Source: Lentzea nigeriaca (GTDB lineage: Bacteria > Actinomycetota > Actinomycetes > Mycobacteriales > Pseudonocardiaceae). Taken from it: a DNA stretch of 64,000 nt. The notes below the pieces were generated by a model that was given only the letters and a program-made list of their open reading frames with translations, did not search any database and had not been told where the DNA came from. Shown here in pieces: positions 58,560-64,000 of this stretch. Location of the stretch: the NCBI RefSeq assembly GCF_016907955.1, contig NZ_JAFBCX010000004.1, positions 62,001 to 126,000 of the forward strand. Reading direction: 5' to 3'. How positions within the stretch are numbered: position 1 is the stretch's first letter; every line of letters begins with the position of its first letter. Both the position numbers and the translations under genes were made by a program.

Positions 58560-59045
58560 ATGCGCGATTTCACCCAGCCCGCCAGGGCGACAGGCCCCGG
58601 CGTAGTAGCCGACGGACCGGCCGGAGCGGCCACGGTGCTCGTGATCGATCCAGCAGGCGAAGCCTCGCACGACGAAATCCCCGCAACCTGGCGCGAGCTG
58701 GCCGACCGGTTGCGCATCGTCTGGCTCCGAGTCCCCGCCGCCCCGGAGTGGAAGTCCACAGTGGACAAGGTGCTCGACAAACACCGCGACGACCCGCGCA
58801 CCGTCCTGCACGTGGTGACGAGCGGCCCGGTGGCAGCCGACGTGATCGACCTCGTCCGCCACCACGAGGACCTGGTCCGCTCGGTCCTGCTGGTGGACCC
58901 CGAAGTGGAAGTGCACGAGCCCTTCGCCCACGTGGTCGTCCGCTCGCACGGCGGCCCGGACGACCGAATCCCGGCCCCGCTCCCCCTGGGCCACCCCGAC
59001 GTGGTCTTCAACGTGGTGAAGGCCCTCAACACCCTGAGCTCTTAG
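58560..59045 (+). CDS. Hypothetical protein of 161 residues
   Basis: A soluble protein from ATG 58560; a start at 58494 would add 22 residues. A Rossmann-like pattern is suggested by GAATVLVIDPAGEASHDEIP, LADRLRIVWLRVPAAPEW and TVLHVVTSGPVAADVIDLVR. It may be a shortened alpha/beta hydrolase or NTPase fold. I do not recognise a family. Its neighbours (LPMO, DUF305) are exported, but this protein has no signal peptide. Confidence 0.6.
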   Translation: MRDFTQPARATGPGVVADGPAGAATVLVIDPAGEASHDEIPATWRELADRLRIVWLRVPAAPEWKSTVDKVLDKHRDDPRTVLHVVTSGPVAADVIDLVRHHEDLVRSVLLVDPEVEVHEPFAHVVVRSHGGPDDRIPAPLPLGHPDVVFNVVKALNTLSS

Positions 59046-59114
59046 AACTTCCTCTGAACCGGACAGAACGGCCACCCGTATCCCTCACCAGGGAACACCG
59101 AGACGGGAGGCTTC

Positions 59115-59660
59115 ATGCGTGCGCGTCTGCTCATCATCGTGCTAGGCCTGTTAGCACTGACAGGCTGCTCCAGCGTGGGCGGCAACACCGCCGGCGGCGA
59201 GCCGGCAGCCAACGAGGCGGACGCGACCTTCTCGCTGCGCATGATCCCCCACCACCGCCAAACGATCGAGATCGCCAAGGTCGCCGTGGAGCGCTCCAAG
59301 GACGACTTCGTCATCAACGTGGCCGACAAGATCGCCACAGCGGAAGCCGGCGAGATCGAGCAGATGTCCACCTATCTCCGCTCCTGGAACATCCCGATCC
59401 CGGGCGACGACGCCGCCACCACCCACAAGATGGCGGGCATGATGACCGCCAAGGACGTGGAAAGCCTGAAGGCGGCCCAGGGCAAGCAGTTCGACGACCT
59501 CTTCCTCGCCACGCTGTCCCGGCACCTGCGCAGCGGTGTGGACATGGCGAAGGAAGCCCAGACCCAGGGTGTGCACGTGGGATCCAAGGCTCTGGCAGGC
59601 AAGATCGTGGTCTCCCAAACCGAGGTGATCGACCAAATCGCCGCCAAGAAGAAGGCCTGA
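59115..59660 (+). CDS. DUF305 lipoprotein
   Basis: A 181-residue exported protein with lipobox LALTGCSS (Cys about 18). The DUF305 domain has the full metal motif: FSLRMIPHHRQTIEIAKVAV, then DLFLATLSRHLRSGVDMAKE. The MIPHH motif matches the copper-binding core of CopM-like proteins. It begins with good spacing from a GAGACGGGAGG ribosome site. Unlike the DUF305 protein at 56980, it is not coupled to the LPMO gene, but the two flank it at 1-1.5 kb. Confidence 0.88.
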   Translation: MRARLLIIVLGLLALTGCSSVGGNTAGGEPAANEADATFSLRMIPHHRQTIEIAKVAVERSKDDFVINVADKIATAEAGEIEQMSTYLRSWNIPIPGDDAATTHKMAGMMTAKDVESLKAAQGKQFDDLFLATLSRHLRSGVDMAKEAQTQGVHVGSKALAGKIVVSQTEVIDQIAAKKKA

Positions 59661-59690
59661 CCGCACACCGGACCCCGCTCAGCCCCCAGC

Positions 59691-59722
59691 ACACGCCCAT
59701 CGCATCCGCGTGGTGGGCGTGT
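59691..59722 (+). terminator. Terminator hairpin after DUF305 gene
   Basis: acacgccca (59691-59699) pairs with tgggcgtgt (59714-59722), loop 14 nt, 30 bp past the stop codon. Confidence 0.7.
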
Positions 59723-59768
59723 CGGCGTACCCGTGAGGAGTCGCGTTCCGGCGTGGTCGCTTTGGTCC

Positions 59769-59921
59769 TTTACCGAGCGCTGGTCTTTTCATCGCCGCTT
59801 CGCGACGATTGCGATTGGCGCTTGACTTCGGGGCCCTTGCGAGGCGCTGGTCGGCCTCAAAAGCCGGGCATGTAAAGCGCCCGGCCGATCCGAACACGGT
59901 AGCACCTCGCACCCAAAGTCA
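59769..59921. repeat. Left terminal inverted repeat, outer part
   Basis: Nearly identical to the reverse complement of 63464-63615 (for example taccgagcgctgg, tcatcgccgcttcgcgacga, ggcgctggtcggcct). It contains the hairpin GCCGGGC (59863-59869) / GCCCGGC (59879-59885). It breaks off at 59921, where an IS is inserted, and resumes at 61446. Confidence 0.85.
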
Positions 59922-59944
59922 TCTATGAAGGAGCGGGGCCGGTC

Positions 59945-60309
59945 AAGTCCCTTGTGGGGCTTGTTTTTCCGGGTTTTCGGCTGCTTGTGGCATGGCGTGT
60001 CCGGCGGCGGGGTCAACGACCGGCCGCAGGCCGCCCCGCCAGGGGCCGGAGGGTCTTGACGCCGCCGAGGGACACGTCACGCTGTTCGAGCCGAAAAACA
60101 GGCTCTGCTTGGTGTGGGGTCGCGTTCACCGTGCCGGGGTCTGTTCCCGGTGACAGGCCAGGATCGTCCTGGTTGCCGGTCATCTATTCGCAGGTGTGTG
60201 CGTGGTGGGATGCGACCGTGACCGGGCGGGGTCGATCAAGACCACGACCACGCCGGTGCGGGGGTCAGACTTCGGACGATCCGCGCCCGGTCACGACCAG
60301 GCCCGCGGC
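59945..60309 (-). ncRNA. Candidate bridge-RNA region of the IS
   Basis: The non-coding end of the IS, 3' of the transposase. IS1111-type elements carry their target-specifying bridge RNA at this end. Several short inverted repeats are seen (for example ggcctgg-type arms near 60040-60060), but I could not derive guide loops by eye. Position is the only argument. Confidence 0.3.
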
Positions 60310-61361
60310 TCATGCCGCGGAGTCCGGTGAACTGGTTGTGGCCCGCGGGTTCAGCGCGCGGATGTGCCCGTCGCGCAGGCCGTAGTAGACCAGGGTGAGC
60401 AGCCGGCGGGCCACCGCGACGGTCGCGATGCCGCGGCCGCGGCGCTCGCGGATGCCGTCGCGGGTGGCGACCAGCCACCCCGCGCCGGCGGGGGTCTTCT
60501 GGGCGGCCTCGACCACCGCCCACCGCAGCAGCCGCGAGCCCTGTTTGGTGATGTGCCCGCGCCGCACGGTGCGGTCGGACTCGTGATGCCGGGGGTGAGC
60601 CCGGCCCACGAGCACAGCTGCCGCGGCCCGGCGAACCGGTGAACGTCACCGATCTCGGCGACGATCACCGCCGCGAGGATCGGGCCGATACCGGGGACCT
60701 GCTGGATCACCGCCCAGCCCGGGTCCCGGGCGGCCCGGCGCAGGACCAGGCCGGTGACGGTGCCGATCTCGAAACCGAACTCGTCGACCAGCCGGCACAG
60801 CGAGTTCACCCTGGCCCGGAACACCGGCTCCAGCGGGGCCGCCGCGAGCAGCGCACGCCCCCGCACCCCGAACAGGTCGGTCACCGGCAGCCGCAGGCCC
60901 TGCTTGGCCAGCACCCCGTGCACGCTCGCCTTCAACCCGGACCGCAGGCCGACCAGCCGGCACCGATACCGCACCAGCTCCCGCAACTCCCGCACCGCCG
61001 GCGGGGCGATCCACGCCTCGGGCAACCGGCCCATCCGCAGCAGATCCGCCAGATCCGCCGCATCCCGGTAGTCGTTCTTCACCCGCCGGGTCGCGAACCC
61101 CTTGATCCCCAAAGGATGCGCCAGATGCACGTTCGCGCCCGCCTCCGCGAGCGCGTCCGCGGCCCAGTACCAGCCATAGGTGGCCTCCAGCACCACCTCC
61201 GGCGCCCGGCCCGCCTTCGCGACCTCCGCCATCAACGCCATCGGATCGTTCACGACCCGCACCGCATCCAGCCGCTCACCCGCCGCGGTCATCCGCACGA
61301 TCACCGAACGAGACCGGTGCAGATCGATCCCGACGAACTGTTTCCCGTCATACTCAGACAC
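60310..61361 (-). pseudogene. IS110-family DEDD transposase, frameshifted
   Basis: From GTG 61361 (ribosome site GGGAGG 5 nt upstream). The RuvC-like DEDD domain is intact: FVGIDLHRSRS (D), VVLEATYGWYW (E), VKNDYRDAADLADLL (DD). The C-terminal Tnp_20 domain starts normally (QVPGIGPILAAVIVAEIG, RQLCSWAGLTP), but the frame is then lost. Continuing in another frame restores the family sequence (RHHESDRTVRRGHITKQGSR, EAAQKTPAGAGWLVATRDGI). The break lies in a five-C run (60591-60595 on the plus strand as GGGGG), where one base appears deleted. It is probably inactive, unless this is a sequencing error or programmed shift. The catalytic Ser region lies before the shift. Confidence 0.85.
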
Positions 61362-61448
61362 AGGGGCCTCCCTTGGAGTTGAAGTGAGCCAACCCGAGTG
61401 TCCGCTCGGGACCCACCAGGAGCGAGGCCCCGCTCCTTCATCGCATCA

Positions 61449-61539
61449 AGCACCAATCGCGGTGCGTACGTGGTTGAGTTTGTGCGGTCAGGTTCCGGAA
61501 ATTACCGCTTCCCGGTTTTGCATTGCCCTGTCCGGCTCG
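61449..61539. repeat. Left terminal inverted repeat, inner part
   Basis: Resumes after the IS (aagcaccaatcgcg) and matches the reverse complement of 63375-63463 imperfectly, with blocks such as aaattaccgct and gtccggctcg shared. Confidence 0.75.
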
Positions 61540-61622
61540 CTTCGCTTCGCCACGCCGGTGCGGGGCTGGCGATTCACTCGATGGTGTTCATTTTCGGCCC
61601 CGATATTCACGTGATCTTGCGG

Positions 61623-61628
61623 TAAATT
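61623..61628 (+). promoter_or_regulatory. -10 box of leaderless HNH gene
   Basis: TAAATT, 7 nt (agaacac), then the GTG at 61636. It sits in a short AT-rich patch. Confidence 0.6.
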
Positions 61629-61635
61629 AGAACAC

Positions 61636-62847
61636 GTGAGCGACCCCAGCCTTCCCCTCCTCTCCACCGGCGAGCTGCTGCGCGGCATCGTCGACGAGGT
61701 GACGGAATCCCGGGCCCGCGATTATGCGATCATGCAGAAAATCGCCGAATTGAACCGGCGCGGCGCCGCCACCGAACTCGGCTACAAAAACCTTGCACTC
61801 GTGCTGCGCGACGCGGTCCGCTGGGACAAGAACACCGCCACACGGTGGGTCGAGCAGGCCGCGAAGCTGAGCGGTGAGATCACCCCGACCGGCAGCGAGA
61901 TCACCGCCCGGCTCCCGATCACCGCCACCGCCGCCGCCGAGGGCGCCCTGTCGATCGAGCACGTCGCGGTGGTCGCCGAGGCGATGCAGACGCTGCCCGC
62001 CGACCGTGAGGCGCAGCTGGTCGACTACGCCCGCCAGTTCGAGCCTGCCCTGGTGCGTGCCCTGGGCAAGAAGCTGATCTACGGGTTGTTCCAGAACGAC
62101 CCCGAACCGACAGATCCCCAGCCCGAGCCCGCCTGCTCCCGTAACCGGCTGGCGCTGCGCCAGACCAGGGACGGGGTGGTGAAGTACGCCGGGACGATGG
62201 ACCCGGTCACCGGCGCGACGTTGATGGCGGCGCTGGGCCCGCTGGCCAAACCCCGCCCCGCCACCGCCGAGGGCCCCGACCCGCGCACGCTGGACGAGCG
62301 GCAGGGCGACGCCCTGGCCGAACTGCTCGATCTGGTGTTGCGCGCGGACGTGCTGCCCGAACACGGCGGCGAAGCCGTCGCGCTGACGGTGACCGTGGAC
62401 TACGACGACCTGGCCGAGCAGGCCGGGGCGGCGACGCTGGACAACGGCGTGCACCTCCCCGCCGACCAGGTCCGCCAGCTCGCCTGCAGCGCCGGGATCC
62501 TCCCGATCGTGCTGGGCAGCCGGTCCCAGCCGCTCAACGTGGGCCGCCGGTCCCGGCTGTTCACCTCCGGCATCCGCCGCGCCCTGGTCGCCCGCGACCA
62601 CGGCTGCGCCTTCCCCGGCTGCACCCGCCCCCCGAAACACTGCGACGCCCACCACATCCAGCACTGGGCCGACGGCGGCGACACCTCCCTCGACAACGGC
62701 GTGCTGCTGTGCCGCCACCACCACACCCTCATCCACCGCAGCGGCTGGGACGTCACCATCGAACACGGCGTCCCGGTCTTCTACCCGCCCGCCTGGCTCG
62801 ATCCCGAGCGCAGACCCAGACGCAACCAGCTCCACACCGCCGCCTAA
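61636..62847 (+). CDS. 13E12-family DUF222-HNH endonuclease
   Basis: A 403-residue protein starting at a leaderless GTG. The N-terminal DUF222 domain (about 5-270: AELNRRGAATELGYKNLALV; VAEAMQTLPADREAQLVDYA; MDPVTGATLMAALGPLAKP) is followed by an HNH nuclease: ALVARDHGCAFPGCTRPPKH, DAHHIQHWADGG, LDNGVLLCRHHHTLIH. Cys pairs and His catalytic residues are intact, so DNA cleavage is expected. Repeated copies of this family occur in mycobacteria (REP13E12), where phages use them as attachment sites. Here it lies centrally between the long inverted repeats, so it is probably the element's own nuclease. Confidence 0.93.
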   Translation: MSDPSLPLLSTGELLRGIVDEVTESRARDYAIMQKIAELNRRGAATELGYKNLALVLRDAVRWDKNTATRWVEQAAKLSGEITPTGSEITARLPITATAAAEGALSIEHVAVVAEAMQTLPADREAQLVDYARQFEPALVRALGKKLIYGLFQNDPEPTDPQPEPACSRNRLALRQTRDGVVKYAGTMDPVTGATLMAALGPLAKPRPATAEGPDPRTLDERQGDALAELLDLVLRADVLPEHGGEAVALTVTVDYDDLAEQAGAATLDNGVHLPADQVRQLACSAGILPIVLGSRSQPLNVGRRSRLFTSGIRRALVARDHGCAFPGCTRPPKHCDAHHIQHWADGGDTSLDNGVLLCRHHHTLIHRSGWDVTIEHGVPVFYPPAWLDPERRPRRNQLHTAA

Positions 62848-63374
62848 CCCCGACCGCGAGGGACGCGAACGGACCCCACCACCATCACGTCGACCGCCAC
62901 GGCCGTGCAGCACCACCACGGCCGTGGCACAACCATGCCCAAAACGCGGGACGGCCAGCAGCGGCAACGCCGCGCGGAACCGACAAAGCCACGACACCGA
63001 CGAGGCTCTGACACTGGCGAGGCCGTGGCGCCGACAAGGCGATGACACGGGCAAGGCGCTGGCACCGGGCAAGCTGCGGCACCGGGTGGGCAAGCAGTGC
63101 CCTGGACATGCAGGCACCGAGCAGGCAGCGGCACCCGTCAGGTAGCGACACTCCCGGAGGCAGCGGCTCCGACGAAGCAGCAGCTTCGGAAAGGCGGCGG
63201 TATCGACCCAAGCGGTGCCTCGGATCGGGCAGCGGCATCGGGAAAACACAGGAATCAGCAATGCCGAAGACAAGAACCGATCCCGCTATGGCAATTCGAA
63301 GCGAGCTGCAAACCTCCGCCGCTCACATGGCCAATGGCGAAGCCGCGGCAGACCCGAAGCCGCGATGGCGCAGC
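62848..63374. other. Non-coding 3' part of the HNH element
   Basis: About 525 bp after the HNH stop. Frames on both strands look like low-complexity translations without family features. The middle contains a degenerate tandem repeat (62981-63100). Confidence 0.5.
62981..63100 (+). repeat. Degenerate 17-19-bp tandem repeat
   Basis: Around six diverged copies of a unit close to cacgggcaaggcgctgg (for example acactggcgaggccgtgg, acacgggcaaggcgctgg, caccgggcaagctgcgg). It is only clear by eye in the 63005-63090 part. Confidence 0.5.
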
Positions 63375-63615
63375 CGAGCCGGACAGACCAATTCAGAACC
63401 GGGTAGCGGTAATTTGCGGAACCCGACCGCCTAACGCGACCACGCACGCTCGCGATTGGTGCTTGACTTTGGGTGCGAGGTGCTACCGTGTTCGGATCGG
63501 CCGGGCTCTTTATGCCCGGCTTTTAGAGGCCGACCAGCGCCTCGCAAGGGCCCCGAAGTCAAGCGCCAATCGCAATCGTCGCGAAGCGGCGATGAAAAAA
63601 CCAGCGCTCGGTAAA
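63375..63615. repeat. Right terminal inverted repeat
   Basis: The uninterrupted copy. Its palindromic core runs from gcgattggtgcttgac (63452) to gtcaagcgccaatcgc (ending 63573), with a central GCCGGGC-tctttat-GCCCGGC hairpin. The left arm (TTGACT ... TACCGT) also resembles a promoter. Confidence 0.85.
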
Positions 63616-63730
63616 AGCCCGCGCAACCACCTACACAAGGCGACCGAACCCGCCCAGGCAACCCCTCCGCTGGAACCGTAACCGCTCACCCTGGACAAAA
63701 ACCAATCGGCACCCGAACCAGGAGATCAAT

Positions 63731-63736
63731 ACCCTC
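63731..63736 (+). promoter_or_regulatory. -10 box of leaderless iminopeptidase gene
   Basis: TACCCT, 7 nt (ccccacc), then the ATG at 63744. Confidence 0.55.
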
Positions 63737-63743
63737 CCCACCA

Positions 63744-64000
63744 TGTACCCACAGGTGGAGCCCTACGCCCAGGGCATGCTCGAAGTAGGCGACAACCAGC
63801 GAATCCACTGGGAAGCAAGCGGCAACCCAACCGGCAAACCCGCGGTCGTCTTCCACGGCGGCCCAGGCTCTGGCTCCAGCCCGCGATGGCGCGAGGACTT
63901 CGACCCGGAACACTGGAACCTGATCCTCTGGGATCAGCGGGGCACCGGCAGGAGCACCCCACCGGTCAGCGACCCGGCCACCAGCATGGAGCACAACACC
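63744..64000 (+). CDS. Proline iminopeptidase-like hydrolase, cut by window edge
   Basis: The first 85 residues of an alpha/beta hydrolase. MYPQVEPYAQGMLEVGDNQR is typical of proline iminopeptidases (family S33). It is followed by the oxyanion loop FHGGPGSG and the strand ILWDQRGTGRSTP, where the usual DQRGCGRS has Thr in place of Cys. The nucleophile lies beyond the edge. It begins about 130 bp after the right terminal repeat of the HNH element, so the element inserted upstream of this gene. Confidence 0.88.

Larger units (their letters stand above)
59922..61448. mobile_element. IS110/IS1111-type insertion sequence
   Basis: About 1.5 kb inserted into the left terminal repeat. The uninterrupted right repeat shows aaagtca-agcacc contiguous, whereas here the halves are parted, with TCA present on both sides (59919-59921 and 61446-61448). 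Subterminal inverted repeats of 16 bp are perfect: atgaaggagcggggcc (59925-59940) and its complement (61426-61441), set 3-5 nt from the ends, as in the IS1111 subgroup. It contains a frameshifted transposase and about 370 bp of non-coding DNA 3' of it. Confidence 0.8.
59769..63615. mobile_element. 13E12-type HNH element bounded by long inverted repeats
   Basis: A unit of about 2.3 kb (without the inserted IS): a DUF222-HNH gene flanked by inverted repeats of about 245 bp. The outer 152 bp of the repeats are almost identical (59769-59921 versus 63464-63615 inverted); the inner 90-odd bp (61449-61539 versus 63375-63463) match at roughly 75-80% by eye. Each outer repeat is itself an imperfect palindrome of about 122 bp with a central GCCGGGC/GCCCGGC hairpin. 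No target-site duplication was apparent. It resembles the REP13E12 repeats of mycobacteria in gene content; the palindromic ends are the distinctive part. Confidence 0.7.

Noticed and set aside
61627..63273. A long leftward frame across the HNH gene.
   Set aside because: It is an antisense high-GC reading (Val/Arg/Gly-rich). The HNH motif lies in the rightward frame.

Overview
The window is very GC-rich DNA from an actinomycete. The mix of gene families (WXG/ESX-type protein with YbaB, PF04672 methyltransferase, MAB_1171c-type membrane protein, BTAD and LAL giant regulators, ECF41 and SigE-type sigma factors, F420-dependent enzyme, AA10 LPMO) and the many GTG/TTG starts point to a filamentous soil actinomycete, probably Pseudonocardiaceae (Lentzea/Saccharothrix-like). 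The genus is an inference. No rRNA, tRNA or CRISPR array was seen. The region is accessory: regulators, secreted enzymes, glycosyltransferases and redox enzymes, with little core metabolism apart from a divergent extra EF-Tu.

Layout. 0-7 kb: end of an ESX-like protein with YbaB, a lipoprotein, two orphan proteins, a secreted M6 metalloprotease and an OmpR/histidine kinase pair. 7-14 kb: a GT2-GtrA plus GT39 envelope glycosylation pair, a DUF2252 protein, a macrolide-type glycosyltransferase with its TetR, and a DsbA-like protein. 14.6-21.6 kb: a diguanylate cyclase with a DNA-binding tail; a four-gene XRE / ImmA-IrrE protease / seven-helix membrane protein / flavin monooxygenase operon; a VOC-WYL pair; a DUF4262 protein. 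21.9-31.6 kb: a SigE-like sigma factor with a TPR protein, a PF04672 methyltransferase, a secreted PI-PLC-lectin, an ECF sigma factor with an LCP-domain membrane protein, a LAL regulator and a TetR. 31.6-39.2 kb: two more GT1 glycosyltransferases, a five-gene phosphorelay and partner-switch cluster, and a BBE-like oxidoreductase divergent from a LysR. 39.3-46.1 kb: a divergent tuf with a structured leader, then a six-gene leftward operon (nucleotidyltransferase, BON, phosphoesterase, TPP enzyme, F420 enzyme, DUF6766). 46-59.7 kb: small membrane and SRPBCC proteins, an MFS transporter, an ECF41 sigma factor with an NDH-2-like oxidoreductase, AraC/DUF2000, a BTAD-NB-ARC regulator, an FAD monooxygenase, and a copper-flavoured LPMO/DUF305 group.

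59.77-63.62 kb is a nested mobile region. A 13E12-type DUF222-HNH endonuclease gene sits between about 245-bp inverted repeats, each containing a roughly 122-bp palindrome. The left repeat is split by an IS110/IS1111-type element whose transposase carries a frameshift. The window ends in a proline iminopeptidase-like gene.

A recurring regulatory theme is leaderless transcription. At least fifteen genes have a TAnnnT hexamer 6-8 nt upstream of the start codon and no Shine-Dalgarno sequence, mostly regulators and all three GT1 glycosyltransferases. One gene, the NDH-2-like oxidoreductase, shows the opposite: a long leader hairpin that buries its ribosome binding site.
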